A stretch of 64,000 bases of DNA. Source: an uncultured Collinsella sp. (GTDB taxonomy: Bacteria > Actinomycetota > Coriobacteriia > Coriobacteriales > Coriobacteriaceae). Position numbers and translations under genes: made by a program. This document shows positions 18,281-30,851 of this stretch, one piece after another (positions within the stretch are counted from its first letter, which is position 1; each line of letters begins with the position of its first letter). The stretch is taken from NCBI GenBank assembly GCA_900542635.1, contig UQOJ01000005.1:1-64000 (forward strand), given 5' to 3'. The notes below the pieces were generated by a model. The model saw only the letters and a list, made by a program, of their open reading frames with translations. It ran no database searches and was not told where the DNA came from.

Positions 18281-20731
18281 TTATATAAGCCTAAAGTGCT
18301 CGAGCGCCTTGACGACGCCATCTTTGTCGACCGAGTCGGTGATGTAGTCGGCGCGCTTTTTGAGATAGTCCGGCGCATTGCCCATGGCGATACCGACATC
18401 GACGGCGTTCATCAGCGAGACGTCATTGCTGGCGTCGCCGATGCCGTATACGGTTCCGTGGTGGGGATCGAGGGCGTCGAGTACAGACTGGATGCCCCTG
18501 CGCTTCGTGCATTCGCGGGGCGAGATTTCGGTTACCTCGAGTTCGAGCTCGTTAAAGCACAGCAGCGGCTCAAGTGCCTTATCTTGAGCGATGTGGTTGG
18601 CGAGCGATGTAGACATCAAGATCTTGTAGACACTGTAATGTTGCAGCTGCGTGACTGCGTCGCCCAGGGTGCGCGCGTATCCGGGAGCATCGGGGGCATC
18701 GGCACTCATGCGCACGACGCCGTTGAGGCCCTCAAAGCGGATGACCTCGCCCGATTGCTCAAGGTAGGGGGCAAGACGCTGCAGCATACCGGGCGTCATC
18801 GACAGATCGCGAATTGCGTGTCCGTTGATCTCGGCGTAACCGCCCGCAAGACAGACGATGCCGGTCCAGGGCAGCTCAAGAAGTTTGGGGTGGATGCAGC
18901 TGAGGGTACGTCCCGTGCAGATAAAGGCCATGTTGCCGTTGGCGACAAACTCGCGGATTGCCTGCGAAACCGCCTCGTTGGGATAAGGGGACAGGTCACG
19001 CTCGCTCTCGGGAAGCTCTTGTGCCACTCGAGGGTCTTGCCAGGCGAGCGTTCCGTCGATATCGAAGAAGCAAATATCGCCGCGCTTATAGGCTGCGCTG
19101 GCGGCAGGGGAGGCCGAGGTGGTGGGCACAAATCCCGGCTCGAGGCCCATGATCTGGTCAAAATGCTCTTTAACGCGGGGAACGGAGATGCCGATGATCA
19201 CCTGGGCGGTCTTGCCCGTAATGATGAGGCCCTTGGCGCCCGCCGCGACAAACGACGCGTTATCTGCAACGATGGAAGGGTCTGCGACCTCGACGCGCAG
19301 GCGCGTGGCGCAGTTGGTTGCGCCCACGATATTGCCAACGCCACCTAAAAGCTGAATTACCCGCTCAGCGAGGACGTGATCTTGATCGAATCGACTATCG
19401 ACCTCGTCATTGGGAGATTGCTCTTTGGCAAAGCCGCTTTCCGTTAAACGATCGATTGCCGCGCGATTGGCGACATGATCCTCCCGGCCCGGCGTCTTAA
19501 GGTCATAGACCAAGATGAGTGCTCGAAAACTAACAAAAAAGATGAGGCTAAAGGCAAGGCCGATACCGAGCGCCAAAAGATAGGCACCGGCATGTGTGCG
19601 CATGAGCGGAATAAAGTTAAAGGCTGCCATCTCCATGAGGCCGCCCGAGAAGATGCCGACGATGCCAAAGAGATTCATGGTTGTGGCAAGGCAAGACGAT
19701 AAGACGGCGTAGAGCAAAAAGAGCCCGGGGTGGGTGAACATAAAGAGAAACTCGAGTGGCTCGGTAACGCCGCAAACCACCGAGGCGATGATGGCGGGAG
19801 CAAGGATGACCCTGAGGCCGGCGCGGCGCTCGGGTTTTGCGGTGGAGTAGAACGCAGCTGCGATGGCAGGAAGGCCAAAGAGCTTGACCCAGCCGGTGGC
19901 GGTAAAACCGGCCCACGGCGCAAGCTCATTAAGGGGGCGCGTGCTATGGGAGAGGATGGGGAGCAAACTGCTCCACGTGGCGTAGATGCCGTCGTTAATG
20001 ACCAGGTTGTCGTAGTAGATCGGCATGTAGAGCAGGTGGTGCAGGCCAAAGGGCTCGAGTGCTCGTTCTAAAAAGACAAAGATGCCCACGCCAAAGGGAC
20101 CGACGCCTGCAAGCGCGTGACGCAGCGTATCGGTTACATCGTATACGTAGGGCACGATGGCGGCCGAGATAGCGGCAAGGGCAAACACGGCAAAAAAGCT
20201 GATGAGGTAGACCAGCGAGGAGCCCGAGAAGGTGCCGAGCCAATCGGGAATCTTGGCATCGTAGAAGCGGTCATGGATGGTGACGACGGTTGCCGATACC
20301 GCCAGCGGGCCGATAATGCCGGTGTCGAGCGTCTTGATGCCGTCGATGACGGTGATACCGCTGGCGGTGGTCAAAGATGACGGGTACTCAAGTCCAAGGT
20401 TGTCTCCGCTCAGCTTAATGATCTCGCTCAAAAAGAAGCAGTAGGCAAAATAGGCGACGAGAGCCTCGAGGCAGCAACGAGCCGGTTGTTTTTGGGCAAG
20501 ACCGATGGGCAGCGCTACGGCAAAAAGGAGCGGGAGGCGTTTAAAGACCGTCCACGAGCCGCGCTGGATGATGGTCCAAAAAACGTACCAAGGGGTTCCG
20601 TATACGGCGAGATCGCCGACGATGTCCGCAGTCGTTGCGAGAGCGGAGACGCCGACCATGAGGCCTGATATAGAAAACAGCATGGCGGGCGCGAACATTG
20701 CCCCGCCAAAGCGTTGGATTTTTTGCAGCAT
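18281..20731 (-). CDS. PTS EIIC-EIIB (glucose/maltose superfamily) fused to a HAD phosphatase
   Basis: An 816 aa fusion. Residues 1 to about 410 are a glucose-superfamily EIIC permease of about ten membrane spans, with GVTEPLEF at 321-328. Residues about 450-530 are EIIB, with the phosphorylated cysteine Cys474 in ATNCATRLRV. Residues about 550-816 are a Cof-type HAD hydrolase: motif I DIDGT with Asp557 and Asp559, an ICTGRT motif, and the GDASNDVSLM C-terminal metal loop. No EIIA domain is present, so phosphate must come from another protein. The EIIC-EIIB order resembles MalX. The ATG has GGAAGG upstream. A TreR-like regulator is divergent, with TTTAAAC sites between them. The fusion suggests that imported sugar phosphate is dephosphorylated on entry; that is inference. 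Confidence 0.85.
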   Translation of the reverse strand: MLQKIQRFGGAMFAPAMLFSISGLMVGVSALATTADIVGDLAVYGTPWYVFWTIIQRGSWTVFKRLPLLFAVALPIGLAQKQPARCCLEALVAYFAYCFFLSEIIKLSGDNLGLEYPSSLTTASGITVIDGIKTLDTGIIGPLAVSATVVTIHDRFYDAKIPDWLGTFSGSSLVYLISFFAVFALAAISAAIVPYVYDVTDTLRHALAGVGPFGVGIFVFLERALEPFGLHHLLYMPIYYDNLVINDGIYATWSSLLPILSHSTRPLNELAPWAGFTATGWVKLFGLPAIAAAFYSTAKPERRAGLRVILAPAIIASVVCGVTEPLEFLFMFTHPGLFLLYAVLSSCLATTMNLFGIVGIFSGGLMEMAAFNFIPLMRTHAGAYLLALGIGLAFSLIFFVSFRALILVYDLKTPGREDHVANRAAIDRLTESGFAKEQSPNDEVDSRFDQDHVLAERVIQLLGGVGNIVGATNCATRLRVEVADPSIVADNASFVAAGAKGLIITGKTAQVIIGISVPRVKEHFDQIMGLEPGFVPTTSASPAASAAYKRGDICFFDIDGTLAWQDPRVAQELPESERDLSPYPNEAVSQAIREFVANGNMAFICTGRTLSCIHPKLLELPWTGIVCLAGGYAEINGHAIRDLSMTPGMLQRLAPYLEQSGEVIRFEGLNGVVRMSADAPDAPGYARTLGDAVTQLQHYSVYKILMSTSLANHIAQDKALEPLLCFNELELEVTEISPRECTKRRGIQSVLDALDPHHGTVYGIGDASNDVSLMNAVDVGIAMGNAPDYLKKRADYITDSVDKDGVVKALEHFRLI

Positions 20732-20774
20732 GTTCTGCCTTCCGAATATCGAGGCGCGTTGCGCGTGGGGAAAC

Positions 20775-20784
20775 GTTTAAACAA
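20775..20784. promoter_or_regulatory. Putative operator GTTTAAACAA, site 1
   Basis: GTTTAAACAA lies 44 bases upstream of the PTS-HAD start. A second copy is at 20897, and similar sites occur before the ABC transporter and malQ. Confidence 0.5.
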
Positions 20785-20896
20785 TGGATTCATTGTAGAG
20801 GACCAGACGATTGTCGTACCGGCAGTTTTGAGCGAAACCGATTTGGGCATGACAGAAACCGTCAACGGTTAAATCCTGTCGCTTTACCGATATTCG

Positions 20897-20906
20897 GTTT
20901 AAACAA
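20897..20906. promoter_or_regulatory. Putative operator GTTTAAACAA, site 2
   Basis: Second GTTTAAACAA in the divergent intergenic region, 55 bases before the TreR-like gene. Both genes could be controlled from here. Confidence 0.5.
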
Positions 20907-20960
20907 CTTTAAGAAATGCTATCGTGCCTAGCCGGAAATGAATAATGTAGAGGTGAAACA

Positions 20961-21680
20961 ATGCCAAAAGCGATATACGAAGGAATCTACCGAGAAATAC
21001 GCTCGCGCATCATTAATGGGACCTATGCGTTTCAGGAGATGCTGCCAACCGAAGCCGAGCTGACCGCGGAGTTCGGATGCACTCGCAATACCGTCCGTCG
21101 CGCCTTGGGTATGCTGGCCGACGGGATGTTTGTGCAGCCCATACACGGCAAGGGCGTGCGCGTCATTTGGCTTAAAGGCGAAACCGATATGCTGGGCGCG
21201 CTCGAGGAAGTCGAGTCGTTTGGCGAGTTTGCAAAGCGCAACAATGCCGTTGCATCGACGGACGTTAAGTCTTTTGAACATCTGGTCTGCACCGAGCAAC
21301 TCTCTCGTCGCCTGGGCTTTAAGGTGGGCGAGAAGTTGATTCGCGTGGTGCGCGTCCGTAGCCTTAACGGTAACGCTCGCCAGGTGGACCACGGCTATTT
21401 TCTGGAGTCGATCGCCAAAGGCCTGACGCCCGAGATCGCTGCAAAGTCAATTTACGACTATCTGGAGCACAAACGCGGCGTCAAAGTGATGGCGAGTCGC
21501 CGAACGGTGAGCGTCGAGCTCGCCAACGATGAGGACTGCAGCTATCTTGACCTTGGCAAATACAACTGCGTTGCCGTCATGGAGAGCCAGTCGTACACCT
21601 CGGACGGCATCTTGTTCGAGGTCACGCATGCCCGCACGCATCCCGAGATCTTCCACTACCGCGTCAACTCCAAGCGATAG
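20961..21680 (+). CDS. GntR-family regulator, HutC/TreR type (UTRA domain)
   Basis: DNA-binding repressor of 239 aa. The N-terminal winged helix (about 5-70) reads YREIRSRIINGTY...LPTEAELTAEFGCTRNTVRRAL, and a UTRA effector domain covers about 90-235. The C-terminal VLFEVTHARTHPEIFHYRV ending resembles TreR, the trehalose-6-phosphate-responsive regulator. GAGGTG precedes the ATG. It is divergent from the PTS-HAD gene and likely regulates it, and perhaps the ABC transporter behind it, through TTTAAAC palindromes. Confidence 0.88.
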   Translation: MPKAIYEGIYREIRSRIINGTYAFQEMLPTEAELTAEFGCTRNTVRRALGMLADGMFVQPIHGKGVRVIWLKGETDMLGALEEVESFGEFAKRNNAVASTDVKSFEHLVCTEQLSRRLGFKVGEKLIRVVRVRSLNGNARQVDHGYFLESIAKGLTPEIAAKSIYDYLEHKRGVKVMASRRTVSVELANDEDCSYLDLGKYNCVAVMESQSYTSDGILFEVTHARTHPEIFHYRVNSKR

Positions 21681-21718
21681 CCGGCTAGCTCGCAGCCTGA
21701 CGAGACTCATGCCCTCAA

Positions 21719-21775
21719 AGAGAAAACGCCCGGTCAAACCGACGATGCATCGGCTTGACCGGGCGTTTTCTCTGC
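21719..21775. terminator. Bidirectional-looking terminator after the TreR-like gene
   Basis: GAGAAAACGCCCGGTCAA and TTGACCGGGCGTTTTCTC form a perfect 18-base-pair stem around a loop that itself contains CCGACGATGCATCGG. The T-run is within the stem. Confidence 0.85.
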
Positions 21776-21791
21776 ATTCGATAACAAATAA

Positions 21792-21878
21792 TTGTTTATA
21801 CAAAACTTGTCAAGTATCAAGTTGAAATTACCGTTCACCGAAGTTTTTCTACCGCTCTAGTAATACTTGTTCAAACAA
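21792..21878 (+). promoter_or_regulatory. Control region of the ABC sugar transporter with two TTGT...ACAA sites
   Basis: TTGTTTATACAA at 21792 and TTGTTCAAACAA at 21867 are palindromic variants of the sites near the PTS-HAD gene, upstream of the substrate-binding protein gene. Confidence 0.45.
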
Positions 21879-21986
21879 CTAGCCAAATAGCGTATCGTAC
21901 AAATCAGCAAAAGGGGCAAAGTCCCCGAGCCAATCTCCGAAGGCGGCGGCAAAGGGTGCCGCCACGGTGTGAAAGGGTGGATTGTA

Positions 21987-23303
21987 ATGAAGAACGAAAT
22001 GAGCAGAAGGCAGTTCCTGGGCTTTGCTGGTTCCGCGGCTGCGGTTCTTGGTCTGGGTCTCGTGGGCTGCGGCGGTTCTGCCGGCTCCGGCTCCTCTGCT
22101 TCTGGTGACGCTGCCGAGGTCTACTTCCTCCAATTCAAGCCCGAGGTCGACAAGGAGTGGAAGGAGATCGCCAAGGCCTATAAGAAGGAGAAGGGCGTCG
22201 AGGTCAAGATCGTGACCGCCGCCTCCAACACCTACGAGGAGAAGCTCAAGTCCGAGATGTCCAAGAGCTCCGCTCCGACCCTGTTCCAGGTCAACGGCCC
22301 CACCGGTCTTAAGAACTGGAAGGATTACTGCGCCGACCTGTCCGATACCAAGCTCCGCGGTGAGCTCATTGACGACTCCCTGGCTCTGCAGTCCGACGGC
22401 AAGGATCTGGGTATCGACTGGGTCCAGGAGAGCTACGGCATTATCTACAACAAGCAGCTGCTCGAGAAGGCTGGCTACAAGGCCGAGGACATCAACTCCT
22501 TCGACAAGCTGAAGGCTTGTGCCGACGACATCCAGGCCCGCAAGGACGAGCTTGGTGTTGAGGGTGCCTTCACTTCCGCCGGCATGGATGACTCCTCCAG
22601 CTGGCGCTACACCACCCACCTTGCCAACCTCCCGCTCTACTACGAGTTCGAGAAGGAGCACAACCAGGAGGACGACGAGATCAAGGGCGAGTATCTCGAC
22701 AACTTCAAGCAGATTTTCGACCTGTACATCACCGACTCCACCTGCGATCCTTCGCAGCTTGCCTCCAAGACCGGCGACGACGCCACCAACGAGTTCGCAA
22801 CCGGCAAGGCCGTCTTCTATCAGAACGGTTCTTGGGCCTACGCTGACCTCACCAAGGCCGGCATGACCGACGATCAGATTGGCATGATGCCCATCTACAT
22901 CGGTGTCGACGGCGAGGAGAACCAGGGCCTGTGCTCCGGCGGCGAGAACTACTGGTGCGTCAGCTCCCAGGCTTCCGAGGATGCCCAGAAGGCCACCGAG
23001 GACTTCATGTATTGGTGCGTTACTTCTGACACCGCCACCAGCATCATCGCTGACAAGATGGGTCTGACTGCCCCGTTCAAGAGCGCTAAGGAGACCACCA
23101 ACGTCTTCTCGCAGCAGGCCGTTGCCATGGCCAAGGACGGCAAGAAGACCGTCGCTTGGGACTTCGTCTACATCCCCTCTGAGGAGTGGAAGAAGAACCT
23201 CAAGCAGGCTCTGATTGCCTATGCTGCCGACAACAGCAAGTGGGACGGCGTCAAGAACGCCTTCGTCGATGGCTGGAAGACCGAGAAGGCTGCTTCCGAG
23301 TAA
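21987..23303 (+). CDS. ABC transporter sugar-binding lipoprotein
   Basis: Extracytoplasmic solute-binding protein of family 1 (MalE type), 438 aa. The N-terminus combines a twin-arginine-like SRRQFLG (6-12), a hydrophobic stretch and a lipobox LVGC with Cys28, followed by a Gly/Ser linker, so it is a surface lipoprotein possibly exported by Tat. The ATG at 21987 is preceded by AAAGGGTGG; a GTG at 21969 in frame is less likely. Two permeases and an ATPase follow in the same direction. The substrate is inferred to be a malto-oligosaccharide or related glucoside from neighbouring glgP and malQ. Confidence 0.88.
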   Translation: MKNEMSRRQFLGFAGSAAAVLGLGLVGCGGSAGSGSSASGDAAEVYFLQFKPEVDKEWKEIAKAYKKEKGVEVKIVTAASNTYEEKLKSEMSKSSAPTLFQVNGPTGLKNWKDYCADLSDTKLRGELIDDSLALQSDGKDLGIDWVQESYGIIYNKQLLEKAGYKAEDINSFDKLKACADDIQARKDELGVEGAFTSAGMDDSSSWRYTTHLANLPLYYEFEKEHNQEDDEIKGEYLDNFKQIFDLYITDSTCDPSQLASKTGDDATNEFATGKAVFYQNGSWAYADLTKAGMTDDQIGMMPIYIGVDGEENQGLCSGGENYWCVSSQASEDAQKATEDFMYWCVTSDTATSIIADKMGLTAPFKSAKETTNVFSQQAVAMAKDGKKTVAWDFVYIPSEEWKKNLKQALIAYAADNSKWDGVKNAFVDGWKTEKAASE

Positions 23304-23334
23304 GCAGTTGCTGCCCAAGCTATCTGATTAGCGA

Positions 23335-23374
23335 CAGGGGGCGGGCAGACGTTGGTTTGCCCGCCCCCTGCATA
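23335..23374 (+). other. Stem-loop between binding protein and permease genes
   Basis: CAGGGGGCGGGCA pairs with TGCCCGCCCCCTG, with no T-run. Such hairpins between malE- and malF-type genes often allow higher expression of the binding protein by stabilising the upstream message. Confidence 0.7.
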
Positions 23375-23390
23375 TTGAAAGGACCCTTCT

Positions 23391-24245
23391 ATGGGCAAAG
23401 CACTCAAGCGCTGGTGGCCGCTCTTTATGCTGCCCACGTGTCTGGCGTTTATGATCGGGTTCGTGATCCCCTTTATCCAGGGTTTCTATCTCTCGTTCTG
23501 CCAGTTTATTACCATCAACAACACGCACTTTGTCGGTATCGAGAACTACGTGCGCGCACTGTCCGATCCGCAGTTTGCCACGTCGTTCTTCTTTACCGTG
23601 GCGTTTGCCTTCCTGTCGACGGTGCTCATCAACGTGATCGCCCTCGCCATCGCGCAGGCGCTCACCCGCAAAGCGCTCAAGGGCACCAACATCTTCCGTA
23701 CGATCTTCTTTATGCCTAACCTGATCGGCGGCATCGTGCTGGGCTACATCTGGCAGATTCTGATCAACTGCCTGCTCTCCAACGTGGGCGCCCAGCTCAT
23801 CGCCCTTAACTCTGCTGCTGGCTTCTGGGGCCTTATCATCCTGACCCTGTGGCAGCAGGTCGGCTACATGATGATCATCTACATCGCTGGTCTGCAGTCC
23901 ATTCCGTCCGACTACATCGAGGCCGCCAAGGTCGACGGTGCCACGGCATGGCAGACGTTTTGGAAGGTTAAGATCCCTAACCTGATGCCGACCATCACCA
24001 TCTGCCTGTTCCTGTCCATCACCAACGGCTTTAAGCTGTTCGACCAGAACCTCGCCCTTACCGGCGGCGCCCCCGCGCACTCCACCGAGATGCTCGCCCT
24101 GAACATCTACAACACGTTCTATTCGCGTGCCGGTATCGCATGGCAGGGCATCGGTCAGGCCAAGGCGGTTATCTTCTGCATCCTGGTCGTAGCCATCTCC
24201 ATGATTCAGCTTAAGGCCACGAGGTCCAAGGAGGTGCAGCAGTAA
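23391..24245 (+). CDS. ABC sugar transporter permease (MalF/UgpA type)
   Basis: 284 aa inner-membrane permease with six predicted spans. The cytoplasmic EAA loop reads YIEAAKVDGATAWQTFWKVKIPNL, which docks to the ATPase. AAAGGA precedes the ATG. The stop overlaps the next gene in a TAATG arrangement, so the permeases are translationally coupled. It pairs with the downstream MalG-type permease to import the sugar bound by the lipoprotein at 21987. Confidence 0.9.
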   Translation: MGKALKRWWPLFMLPTCLAFMIGFVIPFIQGFYLSFCQFITINNTHFVGIENYVRALSDPQFATSFFFTVAFAFLSTVLINVIALAIAQALTRKALKGTNIFRTIFFMPNLIGGIVLGYIWQILINCLLSNVGAQLIALNSAAGFWGLIILTLWQQVGYMMIIYIAGLQSIPSDYIEAAKVDGATAWQTFWKVKIPNLMPTITICLFLSITNGFKLFDQNLALTGGAPAHSTEMLALNIYNTFYSRAGIAWQGIGQAKAVIFCILVVAISMIQLKATRSKEVQQ

Positions 24246-25084
24246 TGAAACGCGATAAGGTTATCAACCGCGCGCTCTCGATTTTCTTTACGATTCTGTC
24301 GCTCGCGTGGATCTACCCCGTGTTCATGATTGCGCTCAATTCCTTTAAAAAGGCAACTGCAATCAGCACCACCACGGCATTCGATCTGCTCACGCCCGAG
24401 ACGTTCAACGGCCTCGCAAACTACATGCATGCCCTTAACGAGCAGGGCTTTGCCTCGGCATTTATGTACTCGCTCATCATCACGGTCACGTCGGTCGTGC
24501 TGATTCTGGTGTGCTGCTCCATGTGTGCTTGGTACGTAGTGCGCGTCAACAGCAAGATCTCGAACTTCTTCTATTACCTGTTCGTGTTTTCGATGGTCGT
24601 ACCGTTCCAGATGCTCATGTTCACGCTGTCCAATTTGGCGGACCGCATCGGCTTCAACACGCCGTTCAACATCTGCTTTATCTACCTCGGCTTTGGCGCG
24701 GGCCTGGCGGTCTTTATGTTCGCCGGCTTTGTAAAGAACATTCCGCTCGAGATCGAAGAGGCGGCCATGATCGACGGCTGCAACCCGGTCCAGGTGTTCT
24801 TTAAGATCGTCCTTCCCATCATGAAGCCCACCTATCTTTCGGTCGGCATCCTCGAGACCATGTGGGTCTGGAACGACTATCTTCTGCCCTACCTTACGCT
24901 CGACTCCACCAAGTACAAGACCATTCCTATTTTGATCCAGTACTTCCGCGGCGGCTACGGCCACGTCGAGCTCGGCCCCATGATGGCCTGCATCATGATG
25001 GTCGTTATTCCCATCGTCATCATGTACATCCTCTGCCAGAAGTACATCATCGACGGCGTGGTGGCAGGTGCCGTCAAGGGCTGA
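24245..25084 (+). CDS. ABC sugar transporter permease (MalG/UgpE type)
   Basis: 279 aa with six predicted membrane spans and the EAA motif IEEAAMIDGCNPVQVFFKIVLPI near 180-200. Start overlaps the upstream permease by one base. The C-terminus YIIDGVVAGAVKG is characteristic of this permease family. It forms the heterodimeric channel with the preceding gene product. Confidence 0.92.
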   Translation: MKRDKVINRALSIFFTILSLAWIYPVFMIALNSFKKATAISTTTAFDLLTPETFNGLANYMHALNEQGFASAFMYSLIITVTSVVLILVCCSMCAWYVVRVNSKISNFFYYLFVFSMVVPFQMLMFTLSNLADRIGFNTPFNICFIYLGFGAGLAVFMFAGFVKNIPLEIEEAAMIDGCNPVQVFFKIVLPIMKPTYLSVGILETMWVWNDYLLPYLTLDSTKYKTIPILIQYFRGGYGHVELGPMMACIMMVVIPIVIMYILCQKYIIDGVVAGAVKG

Positions 25085-25152
25085 TGCCGTAACTGTTTTG
25101 CAAGTTTCTGCGGCGCCCCTCAGCGTGGCGCCGCATATCGAAAGGTAGAGAC

Positions 25153-26352
<1,200 letters not shown>

Positions 26353-26420
26353 GCCCGGTGCATCCGGACCCTCCCTTTGGGCGACTGCGGTATTGCCATC
26401 CTTTTGCCGCGGTCACATAT

Positions 26421-26465
26421 AAGGCTCCCCTCCCGTCCGCTGGGCGAGAGGGGAGCCTTTCTTTG
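26421..26465 (+). terminator. ABC transporter operon terminator
   Basis: AAGGCTCCCCTC pairs with GAGGGGAGCCTT, followed by TTCTTTG. Confidence 0.88.
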
Positions 26466-26492
26466 TGTTGGGGTTGTCTGGCCGGTCGTTTG

Positions 26493-26628
26493 TCTCGATC
26501 TGTAACGGGTAGGGCCGATTTCGGACGTTAGATGTTACAGATCGAGATAGACCCAAGGGGAGGGGCCGGTATGTCTCAATCTGTAACAGCTGGGGCCGTT
26601 TTTACCGAGTAGCTGTTACAGATCGAGA
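26493..26628. repeat. Tandem pair of TCTCGATCTGTAAC hairpins (family 3)
   Basis: Unit 1 (26493-26547) has arms TCTCGATCTGTAAC and GTTACAGATCGAGA. Unit 2 (26574-26628) has arms TCTCAATCTGTAACAGCT and AGCTGTTACAGATCGAGA. The loops share GGGGCCG and a GA-rich part. They lie between two convergent genes. Confidence 0.85.
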
Positions 26629-26666
26629 TTCTTCGGTCGAGTCGGGTTGCAGGGTAACGTGCGGGC

Positions 26667-26702
26667 ACAAAAAACGGAGCCGTGTCGCCACGACTCCGTT
26701 TC
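26667..26702 (-). terminator. glgP terminator
   Basis: On the minus strand AACGGAGTCGTG pairs with CACGGCTCCGTT and is followed by TTTT, directly downstream of glgP. Confidence 0.88.
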
Positions 26703-26729
26703 TCAAGAGGATGGGTAAGGGAAGTGAAA

Positions 26730-28997
<2,268 letters not shown>

Positions 28998-29039
28998 GTT
29001 TTCTCCTGTGATGGGTTGTTTCATGTCTGCAATTCATAA

Positions 29040-29085
29040 GAAGCCCGCGCGAGGGGATTGGGGTGGCCTCGCGCGGGAAAAGCAA
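29040..29085 (-). terminator. Hairpin between malQ and glgP
   Basis: On the minus strand CCCGCGCGAGG pairs with CCTCGCGCGGG, followed by CTTCTT. It would end or attenuate malQ transcription before glgP. Confidence 0.75.
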
Positions 29086-29125
29086 GCGCGTCCGCACGGT
29101 GGGGAGGGGTCGGGCGCGGTAGCTC

Positions 29126-30631
29126 CTATTGAGGGAGCTCGATTTCGGCTTCCGACGGGATGCGGAAGTAGGTCTCGGTCCAGTCGGTGAGTTTGTGCTC
29201 GAGCTCGCGGGTGATGGCGCCGTCGAGCATGCGCCAGGTCCAGTTGCCGCCCAGCGTGGCAGGGGTGTTGATGCGCGCCTCGTTGCCCAAGTTGAGCAGG
29301 TCCTGCATGGTGTAGATGCACGTGTCGCTCACGCTGGCGGCGATGGTGCGATTGAGTGCATCTGCCATGGGTTCGCCGGCCTGCTGATGGGTGTACAGGG
29401 CTGCCTGCTCGCGCTGACGCGGGGTGGCCGTTCCCTCAAACCAACCGCGCGCCGTCTCGTTGTCGTGGGTGCCCACATAGGCGACGGTGTTGGCGATGTA
29501 GTTATGCGGCAGGTAGTACGAGTTGGTGCCCTCAAAGGCAAACTGCAGGATCTTCATGCCGGGGAAGCCCGAGTTGTCGCGCATGTCGATGACGCCGGGG
29601 GTGAGGAAGCCCAAGTCCTCGGCGATGATGGGCAGCGTGCCGAGCTTTTCCTCGAGCGTCTTGAAGAATTTGAGGCCGGGACCCTGCGTCCACGAACCGT
29701 AGGACGAATCGGGCGAGGAGAACGGCACCTCCCAATAGGCCTCGAAGCCGCGGAAGTGATCCAGGCGGATGACGTCGTACATGTCGAGGGCGGCGCGAAT
29801 GCGGCTCTCCCACCAGGAGAAGCCGTCGGATTCCATGGCGTCCCAGTCGTAGATGGGGTTGCCCCAGTACTGGCCGGTGGCCGAGAACTGGTCGGGCGGC
29901 GTGCCGGCGACGCTCACCGGATTGCCGGCGGCGTCGATCTTAATGAGCTCAGGCGTCGCCCACATCTCGACGGAGTCACGCGAGACATAGATGGGCAGGT
30001 CGCCGATGATGAGAATGTCGCGCTCGTTGGCATAGGCCTTGAGGCGGCTCCACTGGCGATCGAAGAAGTACTGCGTCATCTGGTGGTAGAGCATACGCGC
30101 CGGATGGTCGGCGCAGACCTTGGCGGAAGCCTCGCCGCGGGTGCGGAGCTCCGCGGGCCACTCCCAAAACGCCTTGAGACCGCACTCCTCTTTGACGGTC
30201 ATGAACTCACAGTAGGGGATGAGCCAGTCCTCGTTGGCCTGGATAAAGTCATCGAAATCGGCCGGCTTGTCGGCAGCAAAGCGCTCGGCGGCTCGGTCGA
30301 GAATCTGACGGCGGCCACCAAAGATGGCACCGTAGTCGACATTGCTGGGGTCGGATCCCAGATACACGCCATCGATATCGCGCTGCTCCAGATACCCTGC
30401 CTCGATAAGCTCGGCAAAGTCGATAAAGTTGGGGTTGCCTGCGCGGGCCGAGAACGACTGATAGGGCGAATCGCCATAGCTGGTCGTCGTAAGGGGCAGA
30501 ATCTGCCAGTAATGTTGTTTGCACGAGGCGAGAAAATCGACGAAGTCGTAGGCATTCCAGCCAAAGCCGCCGATTCCGTATGGTCCGGGCAGAGATGAGA
30601 CGGGCATGAGGACGCCGCTTGCACGCTCCAT
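29126..30631 (-). CDS. malQ: 4-alpha-glucanotransferase (amylomaltase)
   Basis: Transfers alpha-1,4-glucan segments between maltodextrins (GH77). Catalytic regions visible are IRLDHFRGF (nucleophile Asp), IAEDLGFLT (acid/base Glu) and GTHDNETARGW (transition-state Asp). From ATG 30631 it is 501 aa, the usual bacterial size. GGTGAG lies seven bases upstream; alternative TTG/GTG starts 12-15 bases earlier sit too close to the AGAAGG motif. A TGTTTAAACA palindrome about 100 bases upstream suggests co-regulation with the PTS-HAD and ABC genes. Confidence 0.94.
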   Translation of the reverse strand: MERASGVLMPVSSLPGPYGIGGFGWNAYDFVDFLASCKQHYWQILPLTTTSYGDSPYQSFSARAGNPNFIDFAELIEAGYLEQRDIDGVYLGSDPSNVDYGAIFGGRRQILDRAAERFAADKPADFDDFIQANEDWLIPYCEFMTVKEECGLKAFWEWPAELRTRGEASAKVCADHPARMLYHQMTQYFFDRQWSRLKAYANERDILIIGDLPIYVSRDSVEMWATPELIKIDAAGNPVSVAGTPPDQFSATGQYWGNPIYDWDAMESDGFSWWESRIRAALDMYDVIRLDHFRGFEAYWEVPFSSPDSSYGSWTQGPGLKFFKTLEEKLGTLPIIAEDLGFLTPGVIDMRDNSGFPGMKILQFAFEGTNSYYLPHNYIANTVAYVGTHDNETARGWFEGTATPRQREQAALYTHQQAGEPMADALNRTIAASVSDTCIYTMQDLLNLGNEARINTPATLGGNWTWRMLDGAITRELEHKLTDWTETYFRIPSEAEIELPQ

Positions 30632-30728
30632 GAATGCGCTCACCAACCTTCTTGTTGTGGGGTTGGACTGCCGATGGGTGTGCAGTCCGCCTCCGATGTT
30701 CTGATTCGATACGCCTATTGTAGAACAT

Positions 30729-30744
30729 GTTGTTTAAACATGTA
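30729..30744. promoter_or_regulatory. Putative operator upstream of malQ
   Basis: TGTTGTTTAAACATGT resembles the TTGTTTAAACAA sites at 20775, 20897 and 21867. It is placed upstream of malQ. Confidence 0.45.
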
Positions 30745-30793
30745 CAGGCAAGATAAAAAAGTTGGTCGATTATCGGCGAATGGTTACATGCCA

Positions 30794-30828
30794 TGAAAAA
30801 GCCCCGACCTCACAACGTGAGATCGGGG
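30794..30828 (-). terminator. galE terminator
   Basis: On the minus strand GCCCCGATCTCAC pairs with GTGAGGTCGGGGC, followed by TTTTTC. Confidence 0.9.
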
Positions 30829-30851
30829 CAAGAGCGGTATGTAGGTTTTTG

